This document shows, one piece after another, positions 34,606 through 45,870 of a stretch of 64,000 bases of DNA (position 1 is its first letter; each line of letters opens with the position of its first letter). The position numbers and the translations under genes are program-made. Origin of the DNA: Loripinus fragilis (taxonomy: Eukaryota > Mollusca > Bivalvia > Lucinida > Lucinidae); NCBI GenBank assembly GCA_964019695.1, contig OZ026522.1:65185811-65249810 (forward strand), in the 5' to 3' direction. The notes under the pieces were generated by a model. The model ran no database searches. It had not been told where the DNA came from and was given only the letters and a program-made list of their open reading frames with translations.

Positions 34606-35483
34606 AAAATCATAAAAGACATTAGCAGGGTAGGGCTGTAACATGTTTGTTGCTTGTTGATGCAAAATTTATTTATATAGTCTGAAATACAAACAGTATA
34701 ACATTAGCTATGAATAAATATTTACCGACTTAGTGGGAATCTGGGAAGTTTTGGCTCTTTTTGAATTGGGAAGGGGTCGTTATTCAGAGGAAAAACCCTG
34801 GTTAAGAGATCGAAACTCGCCCTCCTAGACAATGTGCTGTGTCCTTGAGCAAGACACTTTATCTGCTGCTTACTGCAGTACTGGTTAAACCTAGGAAAAC
34901 AGGAGATCAATCGTCCACACATCAACACAAAATTGCCACTGCTGATAACCTTTGGAAACAGTTGGGACCGAGATCAGACACGGTTTTGATTTGATTCTTT
35001 ACATCCAAGTCAACAAATATTCAGTCATGTCATGACGGGTCTTCCAGGGTTGAATCAGTACTAAGCATTTATTTGTATTATCAAACTATTGGGTCACTGC
35101 ATCTGAAAATGTCTGTCTATTGGTAAACGTAAGTATAGAGGCAAACAGTGTGGACCCAGATCAGATAGGAGCAGTCTGATCTGGATCTACACTGTAAATC
35201 ACGGTTTGTCAAAGATGCTTCAAAAACATGTTCATTAGACGGAAAAATCAGAGGACTTTTGTTGTATTTAGCGCCCTAAGGATTGATAAATGTGAGTTTC
35301 AATTTATATTCATTTAGTCATGATTTTCATGAAATGCATGCACATGTGCTCAGATCAAACAATATATTAACTCTTTACCAAATTATTAATATTAATTCTA
35401 AAATTATTCTTGAGCAGATGAATTAGCCGAACCACACCCAGATATGAATATTAAAGTTGCGGTCTATACAGTGACACAATAGC
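34606..35483. repeat. Intronic repeat fragments
   Basis: 34730-34800 is part of the 'ttgggaaggggtc' family. 34799-34905 includes tgtccttgagcaagacactt, a phrase known from conserved 3' domains of tRNA-derived SINEs and related LINE tails, but no tRNA-like head was found. 34930-35210 holds 'ctgataacctttgg-aacag' and 'cagatcagatag' fragments. No gene. Confidence 0.45.
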
Positions 35484-35487
35484 TTAA

Positions 35488-35854
35488 AGCTGCAAAATCT
35501 GTAACTTTTGATCTTTTAATTTTAGAACTAATGTTTCTATTTTTCAAGAACACAGTAAAAAAACTAAAATTCAGGTATACATTTTACCAATTTCGTAAAT
35601 CTTAACAAATTATCAGTATCGAAACAACAGCATTTATATTAAAATACACTGTCTATAATTATTGGAGGGACGCAAATAATTATCGACACGAGTAAAGCAC
35701 ACCTGTTTTATAGGATAACTCACTTTTCCGTGCAGTTTTCCGCTCTAGTGAACAGATTTATTGTGAAAACATAACTTAATTCAGCTTTTACAAATGATTT
35801 AAAAAGAAAATATTTTTTTTTCGAAAAATGTTCATAGTTACAGAGTATGCAGCT
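35488..35854. mobile_element. 367-bp TTAA-type MITE, copy 2
   Basis: Inverted-orientation relative of 5392-5758, with the same length, ends AGCTGC...GCAGCT and TTAA on both sides (35484-35487, 35855-35858). Confidence 0.8.
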
Positions 35855-35894
35855 TTAATAATTGAGCCACCTCATGTGATTTCCAACAATGTGG

Positions 35895-35975
35895 TATGTG
35901 CGACCAGCAAAGCCTCAGATCAGCCTGCACATACGTGCAGTCTGATCAGAACCTTTGCTAGTCGTTTGACTATTC
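35895..35975. repeat. Short palindromic repeat
   Basis: gcgaccagcaaagcctcaga / tgatcagaacctttgctagtcg are inverted, around the core cagcctgcacatacgtgcag. Similar in design to the core of the MITE at 23996-24226. Confidence 0.65.
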
Positions 35976-36054
35976 TATGAGTGTTAAGTTACTCACTGAA
36001 CATTCTTTGGAGTTTCTTAGCTTAAAAGGAGGCTGCACAAGCTCGTATGAAAGT

Positions 36055-36345
36055 AAGTAAAGTTGCAAAGATCAGGAATCGATACAATCAAGTACCACAC
36101 CTGACCCAGGATACCAATGGGAAAGTGACAAACTCACAGAAGACACCACAAACGAGAGCCAAGAGGTCAGCCCTTTCCCAGCAGGTGACCACGAAGCACA
36201 TATAAACAGACGCGCACAAAACATAGCAAACACAAGACAGAACAAAAACATAAAAGATCCACAAAAGAAGTATCGCCTTGGAACGGTCACTGGAGGGCTT
36301 AAACCAGTTTTATGGCGCCAACCTCACCCTTGCTACTGATGTGGA
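36055..36345 (-). mobile_element. Dispersed element R2, copy 2
   Basis: Reverse-orientation copy of the block inserted in the satellite at 24760-25125 (shared tcaggaatcgatacaatcaa, gaccacgaagcacatataaa, tggcgccaacctcaccct). It ends about 70 bp before the splice acceptor at 36413. An ORF here on the minus strand is repeat-borne. Confidence 0.85.
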
Positions 36346-36413
36346 TCAACACTTGTCAAAATGCCACATTGTTGGAAATCACATGTCATGGCTCAATTAT
36401 GGTTTTATTTCAG

Positions 36414-37385
36414 AGACCTAGAAGAAAGGTGAAGCATTATCATCCTAGAATTTTCCAAGAGTCAAGCAGTGACAGCGAGAATGATATAAAGACCGGTAGG
36501 ATAGAAACAAATGATAGAGATTCTGGTACAGAATCTGATGTTGGCTGTAAATTGAAAAGAAACTCAACAAAGAAGAACTCTAATTGTATTGACTCAGAAA
36601 GTGAAGAAGACAATAGGATTAATGACAGGATACACAATGAATCTAATCAGAATTTTGACAAGTCAGATGATGAATTGAATGAGGAAGAGACAGATGATGA
36701 AATACCAGTTACTGAAAGGAAGAAAACAAATGTGATAGATAGTGATGACAGTGAGGAGTCTGACAAAGAATGCAATCATATAGAAACTCTGAAAGATTCA
36801 GAATTAATTGGTGGAACTTTTAATGTAAAGCATGAACCCACTGATGATAATGTTGTCCCTGATGTAAAGCGTGAACCCACTGATGATAATGTTGTCCCTG
36901 ATGTAAAGCATGAACCCACTGACAATAATGTTGTTCTTGATGTAAAGCATGAACCCACTGATGTCCTTGACAATAGTGTAAGTATTTTAAACAAAATGAA
37001 AAATTCTGATGATAAATATAAATGGGAGAGCGTTAAAATTGAACCTGGTGCTGATGACTGCATAAATATGATTCAAGGTGCATCAGAAACAGGGTTTATA
37101 AATAGGACAAGTGCTTGTGATGAACCAAATCCAGAGCAGGATACTTTTGATTCTGACAGTTACTCAGAATCATCTGATGGAAGCAGTTGTTCAGACTCAA
37201 CAGATAAGGAGTCAGACGAGTCAGAAAATGAGAGACATACTGAAAGGACACGAGTTGTGCTTGAAAAAAAGAAAAGAAAGAAAGAAAAGTTGTTTGAAAA
37301 ATTTAGAGAAGCAAGACAAAAGAAATTACAAAGTGAAGCAAAGCGAAGACTTTCTGAATCAAATAAGAAATCGGACAAGACATGA
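36414..37385 (+). CDS. Terminal exon: acidic protein with array of V-K-x-E-P motifs
   Basis: Acceptor ggttttatttcag/a at 36413, phase 0, 323 codons to TGA. The exon opens RPRRKVKHYHPRIFQ (basic), then alternates serine/acidic tracts (ESSSDSEND, ESEEDN, DELNEEETDDE, VIDSDDSEESD). Three 13-residue repeats plus a partial fourth (VKHEPTDDNVVPD; 39-bp units from 36825) follow, then VKIEPGADD, a second Ser/Asp/Glu tract and a basic, probably coiled-coil C-terminus (KKKRKKEKLFEKFREARQKK). Five V-K-x-E-P motifs fit the SUMO attachment consensus, and two are preceded by P-D as in synergy-control motifs. VIDSDDS resembles a SUMO-interacting motif. With its nuclear-type signals this suggests a SUMO-modified nuclear protein. 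The general layout recalls CCDC82-like acidic proteins, but I do not recognise an orthologue. An upstream ATG at 36312 is in the intron and not used. Confidence 0.8.
   Translation, partial: RPRRKVKHYHPRIFQESSSDSENDIKTGRIETNDRDSGTESDVGCKLKRNSTKKNSNCIDSESEEDNRINDRIHNESNQNFDKSDDELNEEETDDEIPVTERKKTNVIDSDDSEESDKECNHIETLKDSELIGGTFNVKHEPTDDNVVPDVKREPTDDNVVPDVKHEPTDNNVVLDVKHEPTDVLDNSVSILNKMKNSDDKYKWESVKIEPGADDCINMIQGASETGFINRTSACDEPNPEQDTFDSDSYSESSDGSSCSDSTDKESDESENERHTERTRVVLEKKKRKKEKLFEKFREARQKKLQSEAKRRLSESNKKSDKT
36825..36966 (+). repeat. 39-bp in-frame coding minisatellite
   Basis: Three complete 39-bp units and a partial fourth (gtaaagcatgaacccactga, tgataatgttgtccctgat), beginning at 36825, 36864, 36903 and 36942. 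The frame is kept and each unit encodes one V-K-x-E-P motif. Differences between units are few, so the expansion looks recent. Confidence 0.95.
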
Positions 37386-37490
37386 AACAGCCTGAGCCCT
37401 AATTGTTATAAATTTATACCAACTATTGTACTATAAATTCCATCTTTCTAGACTTTACAAATGGCAAATATCCATAAGCCTTCTTTACAT
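37386..37490 (+). other. Probable start of 3' UTR
   Basis: AT-rich sequence directly after the TGA. No canonical AATAAA within the first 100 bases; ATTAAA occurs at about 37623 and 37721. The polyadenylation site is undecided. Confidence 0.35.
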
Positions 37491-38595
37491 GGGCGAATCA
37501 CAGGGATTTTCCTACCTTTCTGAAGTCCAGGGGCCTGTTGAATTTTGGGGAAAAAATGTTTGGATCAACAAAATTGGGAAACTTTGATACAGTTTAAAAG
37601 AACAGGACCACCATTTTAAATGGATTAAAACGATTTAAATTGGTAGTGTAAAGCTGTAACATATTTTTGCTTTAATTGCCCATCATAACAACTCATGAAA
37701 ATTTGCATAAAAATGTGAATTAAAACATGTTTTCATTCACATTTTTATGCAAATTTTCATTCATCTTTGACTTTGCTAATTTTGTTCGGATGTTCATGAA
37801 ATTTTCACTAAAATTTAGACCTAAAAATTTGGAATGATATACACCATTTTGGGAAGTTTTTTGGGAAGGGGCAGATATTCGGCCCCAGATCAAGCCTAGG
37901 ACAAAGGGATCTGGACCCGCACTAGATAAAATATTGGTACGGAGCCCCCCCTCGAGAAGCAATCGGACCCTCTAGATCCATTTGCTTCTCAAGGGAGGTT
38001 CCCCCCAACATTGTTGGCGGAGCTCTATTTTTCTCGACTTGTCCGTGCGTGTCTGTCCGTATGATACATTATGAAGTATGCAATCTGTACAGCTGTGTTT
38101 AGTGAGGTTAGGGTAAGGTTAGGGTTAGTACAGCATGGTGTTATGTTGTTAAAATTGGCTTGTGGGGTTAATCTAACCGCATAATTTGCAATGGCCATGA
38201 GCCATTAAGAACCTCAGAGCATCCCTCCTATAAGTACACTGTCCCTCTGTCCGTGGTCACTCTAACTTGGTCATTTTTCATAGGATTTCTTCCAAATTTC
38301 ATATATGGATTGCTTCTTTTGAGTACCAACAACATATGTTTTGGTTTAGATGAAGAAAAAAAAAATCAATTATAATTGGGAATGCTTTTTATTGGTGAGC
38401 TGCAGATGTGCTACACTGAAACTGCATGTTGGGAAACATGCACGTGTAGTTCAAAATGATTTTACAATTGTTTATGTCTTGTTGTAGCATACATTTAGTA
38501 AATATAAGCTTATGTAATACCATGTACATGTAATAGAATTAGCTATTTTAAATGTTTTGAAGTATTTTTAGTTTACCTTTTCTTGGAATCTATCA
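37491..38595. repeat. Dispersed repeats after the gene, no further gene
   Basis: 37500-37680 is the uninterrupted copy of the 31690/34606 repeat. 37725-37765 is a small palindrome (gaaaatttgcataaaaatgt). 37990-38330 has 'ggcggagctctatttttctcga ... ccgt', the same lead-in as the array at 39960. No coding feature. Confidence 0.5.
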
Positions 38596-38722
38596 GACGA
38601 TGAAAAAGTAAGTGAGTATGACCAGGAAATAACACAATCACATACTGCAGACCAACCTATGGCACTGTGAGGAAGAGCCAGAGGACACTAACGACCACAT
38701 GACACAAAAAGGACCATTAAGG
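38596..38722 (-). repeat. R1 dispersed repeat, partial copy
   Basis: aaaagtaagtgagtatgacc, aggaaataacacaatcac, actgcagaccaacctatgg, cactgtgaggaagagcc. It ends next to the TA where the 38725 element begins. Confidence 0.75.
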
Positions 38723-38984
38723 TACAGTAAAACCTGTGTAAAACTGCCACTCTCAAAAAGACCGAAAATTGGTTTTCAAGACCAATTAAAGATTAATGCC
38801 GGTGAAAAGTATTGCAGAATGCTCAAAGAGGAACAAGGGGAGCATTCTGCAATACTTTGTACCGTCATTGAAATACCATTTGTTATTAAGATCTTTGTTG
38901 TCCCCCGCCTTTTCGAAGAAAAGCAAGGGGACATAGTACATATTCATCATTCCATTCTTCTGTCTTTCCTTCCCCCTCTGAGTA

Positions 38985-39800
38985 GTAGGTACCTTGTGTA
39001 TGCAACTCCTCCTACAGTAGTTTTACTCCCATTTTTTAAAACTTTATGTGTGTTTAGGTCATGGCCTGAAGATGTGCATATTGTATGGATATAATCTTCT
39101 GAATATTTTATGTCACTTTTTTCAAAAAATAAACTTAATCCTTTTTCCCACCAGAGTGAATAGATTCTAGGTGTCTTGTGTATGTAACTCCTCCTACAGT
39201 TTTATGCAGATTCCAGTTGAAACTTTACAGGTGTGTAGATCATTGTCTGAAGCAGTGCATATGGTTTGGATTTAGTCCTCAGACTATATTTTGTCACTTT
39301 TTTCATAAAATGAACTTAGTAATTTTGCTGCCTGAAGTGAATGGATACTAGGTGTCTTGTGTATGCAACTCCTCCTACAGTTTAACTCCGATTTCTTTGA
39401 AATTTTACAGGTGTTTGGGCCATGATCTGAAGATGTGCATATGGTTTCGATATCATCCTCATACTATTTTTGTTACTTCTTTTCACAAAATGAACTTAGT
39501 CATTTTTCTGGTCGAAGTGAATAGATACTAGGTATCTTGTGTATGCAACTATTCCTACAGTTTTATGCCGATTCTTTTGAAACTGTACAGGTATTTAGGT
39601 CATGGTCTGAAGATATGCATATTGTTTGTATATAATCCTCAGATTATTTTTTGTCACTTTTTCCAAAAAATGAACTAAGTCATTTTTCCGACCAAAGTGA
39701 ATAGGTACTAGGTATCTTGTGTGGGCTACGCCTCCTACAGTTTAATGCCAATTGTTTTGAAACTTTACAGATGTTTTAGTCTTGGTCTGAAGATGTGCAT
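38985..39800 (+). repeat. ~183-bp tandem array (about 5 units)
   Basis: Units start near 38988, 39170, 39353, 39535 and 39714 with 'aggt-tcttgtgtatgcaact', 'cctcctacag', 'gaaactttacaggtgtttag', 'gtctgaagatgtgcatat', 'cacaaaatgaacttagtcat'. A second array of this family is at 42430-43070. Confidence 0.9.
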
Positions 39801-39957
39801 ATGTTATTTTTTTGTTACTTTTTTCACAAATTGATTTTAGTTGCCTTTTAGGTGTTTATTTACTTATTACTATCGAGATATGAATGTGCTTAGGATAATT
39901 CTAAGGTTAATTTTTTTTCTGTTTTGTGTACTTAGTCAGTTTAACTTACTTGTTAGG

Positions 39958-41380
39958 GCCCCGCCAAGGAGTTGGCAGAGCTCTATTGTTTTCAGCTTGT
40001 CCCTCCATCTGTCCGTCCGCTGTTGTGGTCACTCTAACATAGTCATTTTTAATCGTATTTCATATATGGATGACTTCCATCAAACTCTGGTTCAAGTTCG
40101 AATATCGGTTTTGTCCAACAACTGAGAACCAAGATGGCCGACAAAATGGCCGCCACCTATCAGTTTGCATCAAGCCACTGTTGTGGTGACTCTACCTTAT
40201 TCATTTTTAATCGGATTTCTTCCAATTTTTATATATGGTTTGCTTCTATCAAACCCTGGTTCAAGTTCGAATATGAGCTTTGTCGGACAACTGATCACCA
40301 AGATGGCCAACAAAATGGCCGCCGCCCATCCGTTGTGGTGGTCACTCTAACTTAGTCATTTTTAATCAGATTTACTCCACATTTCATATATGGTTTGCTT
40401 TCATCAAAAATAGTAAGTGTGTATGATCAGGAAATACCACAATCACAAACTGCAGACAACCCCGTGGCACCGCGAGGAAGAGCCGCCCAACCACCACGAG
40501 ACACCAGGAAGACAAATTAAGCAAAGCAACCAGCTCTCTCTTCCCCATCAAGATGATTGCAATACTAGAATGGACATAAAGTAATGTACAACAAAACATA
40601 GAACAATTACAGACATCAAACCTTGGTTCAAGTTTGAATATGAGTTTTGTTGGACAAACTTTAACCAAGATGGCTGACGAAAATGGCTGCCACCTATCAA
40701 CTTGCGTCCGTCCACTGTTGTTGTCACTCTAACTTAGTCATTTTTATTCTGATTTCTTCCAATTTTCATATATGGATTGCTTCCATCAAACTCTGGTTCA
40801 AGTTTGAATATGAATTTTGTCTGGCCAACGATAGCATAGATGGCCGACAAATGGCGACCGCCTACCAGTTGCACTCGTGGACACCCTACCTTAGTCATTT
40901 ATTACCTGATTGCTTCCAACTTTTTTATATGGATTACTTTTATCAAACTCTCACCGAAGTTTGAATATGGGCTTTGTCAGCTAACCAAGATGGCTTCCAA
41001 AATGGTCGCAACCTATCAGTTTGAACTTGTGGACACTATAGCTTAGTCATTTATTACCCGATTTCTCTAGTTCCAAATTTCATACTTATTAGTTTTATCA
41101 TACACTGGCCCAACTTCGAATATGGGTTTTGTCCGATGAACGATAACTAAGATGGCCACCAAAATGGCAGTCTATGATCAGTTTGCATTTGTGGAGGCTC
41201 TAACTTAGTCATTTAACACTGATTTATTCCAAATTTCATATATGGACTACTTTCATCAAACTATTGTTCATATCTGAATATGGGTTTTGTCCGCTGAACA
41301 TAATCAAGATTATCGCCAAAACTGATATGCCATTTTCTTCATAGGCCATTATGCGGGGCCCTTAGTAGGAGTCCCAATGT
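39958..41380 (+). repeat. ~165-175-bp tandem array with AAGATGGCCGAC motifs (about 8 units)
   Basis: Repeated 'cactctaacttagtcatttt', 'catatatggattgcttccat', 'caaactctggttcaagttcg', 'aatatgggttttgtc', 'aaccaagatggccgacaaaa', 'tggccgccacctatcagttt'. The aagatggccgac phrase resembles a YY1 site and recurs in nearly every unit. An R1 copy is inserted at 40409. Confidence 0.9.
40409..40613 (-). mobile_element. R1 retroposed repeat with target duplication
   Basis: 205-bp insertion in a tandem unit, flanked by CATCAAA on both sides (40402-40408 and 40614-40620); neighbouring units show the intact 'catcaaaccctggttcaag'. It begins aatagtaagtgtgtatgatc and ends gaacaattacaga, fixing the boundaries of the R1 family. 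Confidence 0.85.
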
Positions 41381-41499
41381 TCTAGTTTCATGATAGCTCA
41401 TATATTAAAAGACAAACATTAAGTGGCGGGGGACATAAATTCTCTTAATTTGGTTGTTTTGTCTTTTTTTGAGTGGTCGTTTTTACACAGGGTTTACTG

Positions 41500-42420
41500 T
41501 AAAACCTTTTATGCAATACTTGATGATCTTGGGTATATCATACGCCATGGGTCACCATGTTGATTCCAGGGTACTTGAGATTACTTTGGAGCAATACTTT
41601 TTTTTAAACTTCCTTCTTTTCATCAGCGAGATGATGGCCAAAATAGAAGGGACACATAGTCCTTTATCACATGATGTTGGGTCTGTGAGTGAAATAACAC
41701 CATGCAATAAAATAAAAAAACAAAACACTAGTGGTTTACAGATTTCATAACACTACGTAATAACGTCCATTATAACATTGCCTAAAAGATGTCAAAATAT
41801 TGACATTGTCAGCACAAAAAATGTGATTTTTAATTAACTTTAATGTCATGTGATAAATAGAATCTAACATTTGTGCTTCTGTGTTATTGAAATTATTAAA
41901 CTTGTTGCAAAAAAGAGATAAAAAGCTTGACAAACCTTGCATTTTATATCTTTTCCCCAACTCATTTAATAAATTCAATAAAACATGAACACTCATGTAA
42001 GATCCTCTATATATCACACACTCAGGACCAAACACAAAACCCCTACATACAATGCGAGTAACAACAACATATTCACTGCCTTAGAATGGACAGATCCGTA
42101 TCCATCAGTGGAACAGATTTGTATTGCTCAGAAAATAAGGCTTTCATATGATTCTTTGGAATTTATAAACTAACTAATCCAAAAATACTGCCTCAGATAT
42201 GCCATGTTGCAGAAGAGTTATTAAACCAATATTATATTATACAACCAACTCTTGAGTGAATGCAATAGAATTTAATAAATGAAGTTTATGGCATCATTGT
42301 GACTTTTTGACCTTGTTTAAGTAACTTAGCTGTCAAACATTTATATCTAGTGTTTACGTCATTTAAAATTAGAACATACTCTCACAATATGAATAAGTTG
42401 TGACATACTCGTATATATAG
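41500..42420. repeat. Palindromic MITE fragments
   Basis: 41640-41770 matches 53645-53780 (gtctg-gagtgaaataac-ccatgcaataaaat). 41835-42015 matches 61515-61700 (tgataaatagaatctaacat, ttcccccaactc-like hairpin core, aaaacatgagcactcatgta, agatcctctat). No gene in the remainder. Confidence 0.65.
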
Positions 42421-42429
42421 CTATTGTTT

Positions 42430-43065
42430 CCCGCTGCCTTTTCGAAGAAAAGAGGAGGGACTTAGTTTTGCCTTTCCATCTTTCCATCCTTCTGCCCATC
42501 CGTCCTTCCGGCCCCCTATAAAAGCAGGTACCTTGTGGGCGCAACTCCTCCTACAGTTTTATACTAATTCTTTTGAAACTTCACTGGTGTGATAATATGC
42601 ATGTGGTTTGGATACACTCCTCAGATTATTTTTTGTCACTTTTTTTTGCAAGTTGAACTTAGCCATTTTTCGGACATTATCTATAACAATGTGAATGGAC
42701 AGGGGATACCTTGGGCGCAACTCCTCCTACAGTTTTATACCGATTCTTTTGAAACTTCACTGGTGTTTTGGTCATGCTCTGAAGATATGCATGTGGTTTG
42801 GATATAACCTCAGATTATTTATTGTTACTTTTTTTTCAAGTTGAACTTGGCCATTTTCTGGCATGATGTATATCAAAGTGAATGGACAGGGGATACCATG
42901 TGGGCGCAACTCCTCCTACAGTTTTATATGGATTCTTTTGAAACTTCACTGGTGTTTTGGTCATGGTCTAAAGATATGCATGTGGTTTGGATATAATCCT
43001 TAGATAAATTTTTGTTGCTTTTTTTTGCAAGTTGAACTTATTCATATTTCAAGCATTAAATATAA
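42430..43065 (+). repeat. ~186-bp tandem array, second field
   Basis: Leads in with 'gctgccttttcgaagaaaag' and 'ccgtccttccggccccc', then about 3.5 units of 'gggcgcaactcctcctacag', 'ttttgaaacttcactggtgt', 'gatatgcatgtggtttggat', 'ttgcaagttgaacttagcca'. Same family as 38985-39800. Confidence 0.85.
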
Positions 43066-43273
43066 CAAAGATTATAATTTTTCATGCTCAACTCAGCTGA
43101 GCATGAAAATTCAACTGCTAATAAAGGGAGCGCAGTGGCTCTCAGGTGTTGTATTTATCATGCTAATAAATGTTAAAACACCAACAATTGTTGGCATTGT
43201 AACATTTATGAGCAGGATAAATTTCATGCTCAGTTGAGTTGAGCATGAGAAAAAGTTTTTTAACCTCGGGGCC
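43066..43273. mobile_element. Hairpin MITE family H2, copy 2
   Basis: tttttcatgctcaactcagctgagcatg and gctcagttgagttgagcatgag with core gttaaaacaccaacaattgttggcattg. The left end is truncated or interrupted by 'aaagggagcgcagtggctctcag'. Confidence 0.7.
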
Positions 43274-43489
43274 TGACTGTGAGCTAAGAGCCCTTTTCTT
43301 TGTTTCATCATAGTAACTTACATTGATGTGATGGTTTCCCTGTGATGATACAATGCATAAGTTAGGAGGCCTTCATGCTAGCTAAACAAATATTTGTTGT
43401 GTTAACAATAGCAGACTCTAGGGCGAAGGTTTGGTCAGTAAAATATATTCAAACCCTTGGTGGCCTCAGCTGCTGTCTATCCTAAGGCA

Positions 43490-44060
43490 GTGATTCCGTT
43501 GTTGTTGATTCAATCATTTCATTGTTGTTGCTCCTATTGTGTGTCTGTTCTAAGGCAGCAATTCTGATTTTGTTGATTCATTCATTTCATTTTTGTTGCT
43601 CCTATTGTGTGTCTGTTCAAAGGCAGCGATTCTGTTGTTGTTGGTTCATTCATTTCTTTGTTTGTTGTTGCTCCTATTGTATGTCTGTTCTAAGGCAGCA
43701 ATTCTGTTATTGTTGATTCATTCATTTCATTGTTGTTGCTCCTATTGTGTGTCTGTTCTAACGCAGCGATTCTGTTGTTGTTGATTCATTCATTTCATTG
43801 TTGTTGCTCCTATTGTGTGTCTGTTCTAAGGCAGTGATTCTGTTATTGTTGATTCATTTATTCCATTGTCTGTTGTTGCTCATATTGTGTGTCTGTTCTA
43901 AGGCAGAGATTTCATTGTTGTTGTTTCATTCATTCCATTGTTTTGTTGCTCCTAATGTGTGTCTGTTCTAAGGCAGCAATTCTGTTGTTGTTGATTCATT
44001 CATTTCATTGTTTATTGTTGTGTGTCTGTTCTAAGGCAGCGATTCTGTTGTTGATAAAAT
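43490..44060 (+). repeat. ~70-bp minisatellite (about 8 units)
   Basis: Units of 'gattcattcatttcattgtt', 'gttgctcctattgtgtgtct', 'gttctaaggcagcgattctg'. The Cys/Leu-rich ORFs across it are repeat translations. One diverged unit is at 63035-63105. Confidence 0.9.
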
Positions 44061-44069
44061 CAATGCATA

Positions 44070-44470
44070 TAAAAACAAATAATAGTGATATCATTCACTT
44101 CACTAGCGAAAGATATATCAATCACTAGTGGTTGATATCAGCCTATATTTTCACAGAAGCGTTTTTGGATTACCTCTGACTTTTCAATTCACTTAATGCA
44201 GCCCAATTCGAAAGTTCAAACCTCTATAACTTTCTTATTTGTGAACAAAAACATCACGTGTGGGTAGGCATTTTGCATTTTCAGCACCTCCCGCTTCAGT
44301 GAGTGAGGCAATGCCTGTAACCTTTGTTATGTAAGGACGTCACTTATGACGTCACTTGTACCGCACTTTGACGCTGAATAAATTTATTATCCCTCGTCGA
44401 AGTCAGAGGGCTATAGTTTTGGCGTCGTCTGTACTAAAAATAGTTAGTGAGTATGATCAGGAAGATTTCT
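44070..44470. other. No gene recognised
   Basis: Includes 'cctcgtcgaagtcagaggg' and an R1 start (agttagtgagtatgatcagg at about 44442). Nothing coding. Confidence 0.35.
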
Positions 44471-45225
44471 CAAGAATCAGAAGGCCGATGACCTTGGGAC
44501 TTGGTATGTAGCATTGGGGATGTGGGGCCTTCCAAGTTTGTTCAAATGATGGTCATAGGTTAACCATGACCTACTTCAAGTCAAGGTCAATTTTGCTTCC
44601 TAATGCATTTAAATGGGAAAATATTTGAAGATTTTTCCAAACCTATTGAAGCCAAAGTCATTATTCTAACTTGATATGTTTAACCTAATGTGACAATGGC
44701 TATAAATTAGTTCCAAAGGTCAAAGTTGACTTTTACTTACTTTAAACTTTCAGCCAAGATCGCTCATATTGAAGTACCATCAAAATATTAAAACATAGTT
44801 TTCTCAGAAACCATTCGGTCAATTGAACTCAAATTTCATATGAAGACTCGTAATGATAAGAGTCATAATTTATACAAATTGTTCTGGCCACATGACCAAG
44901 ATGGTTTCCATGTCCATATATGGTAAACTCCCTAGAACCAGAAGGCTGATGACCTTGGGACTTGGTATGTAGCATTTTGGATTGGGGCTGACCAAGTTTG
45001 TTCAATGATGATCCTAGGCTGACCTTGACCTACTTCACATCAGGTGAAATTTGCTTCCTAATGTATTTAGATTAGAAAAAACTTGAAAAGTTGATGTCTT
45101 GAATACTGTTGAAGCCAAAGTCATTATTCTCACTTAATATGTCAAGACTCACTTGATATGTCAAGAAATCAGTTCCATAGGTCAAGGTTGACCTTTCAGC
45201 CAGGGTAGCTCATATTGTAGTCCAG
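44470..45225. repeat. ~460-bp repeat, two diverged units
   Basis: 'cagaaggc-gatgaccttggg', 'acttggtatgtagcatt', 'gaccaagtttgttcaatgat', 'tgacctacttca', 'aattttgcttcctaatg-att' occur at about 44478 and 44938. Contains several (T)CAAGGTCA-like half-sites. Confidence 0.75.
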
Positions 45226-45870
45226 GCGGGCCTACGTTTTGACTTGGCACAACTTACCTGCCAGAAAAGGTTTGACTGCAATCCTGAGGTCTTCTGCAAC
45301 ATTCTTAAGTATGTCGAACAATCAAATTGTGGTAGCAGTTTTGCTGTAGGACGCCCTCTTTAAACGTACCCTACTCTACATTAGGCGTACTAGGTAAAAT
45401 TGATAGGAAAACATGCTCGATGTTCGCCTATTGCTTTCTTTTCAGGATATTTCCCTATAAATGGATGTTCGTTATTTATGCAATGGCATAGGACAGTAAA
45501 GCAATATAAAACATTTGTATACATGTATATGGTATATCAGGCGCGAAAATGTCCAACGGAAGGGGTTGTTTAGCCCATCCCCTAAATATAATGTATATAT
45601 AAAAAAAGAAATGCAATCTTCCACATTTCTTAATTTATCAAGTAAAAAAGCATATTTGAGGCCCTTTCACGGTGGGGGAGGGGGTCTGTGCTCCCTTAAA
45701 ATAATGCAATTATCTCCCCAAATCCATGAAAAAAATCCTAGGCTCACTGAAGGTATTTTGTCTTGCTCCACGTATCCCTAAAATCAATTCAGCTTCCCAA
45801 ATTTCCAAAAATGTAAACCAATTCTCCTTAAATCCTCTAATGTAGGTGTGGTCCTTTGATATACGTTATC
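45226..45870. other. No gene recognised
   Basis: An open frame at 45515-45778 contains a glycine run and shows no family motif. Left unannotated as coding. Confidence 0.35.

Larger units (their letters stand above)
38725..41499. mobile_element. 2.8-kb pogo/Tc1-like element carrying two satellite arrays
   Basis: Inverted ends CAGTAAAACCTGTGTAAAA-ctgccactctcaaaaagac and its counterpart gtggtcgtTTTTACACAGGGTTTACTG, flanked by TA. The interior has no transposase. It consists mainly of two unrelated tandem arrays (38985-39800 and 39960-41380), bordered by 'tcccccgccttttcgaagaa' on the left and 'gtggcgggggacata' on the right. Confidence 0.75.

Noticed and set aside
36312..36413. Apparent start of the 357-codon ORF
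   Set aside because: This part lies before a good splice acceptor and in intron sequence next to a dispersed repeat; the exon begins at 36414.
43522..44128. Cys/Leu-rich ORFs resembling secreted peptides
   Set aside because: They are translations of a ~70-bp minisatellite; all three frames give similar low-complexity peptides.
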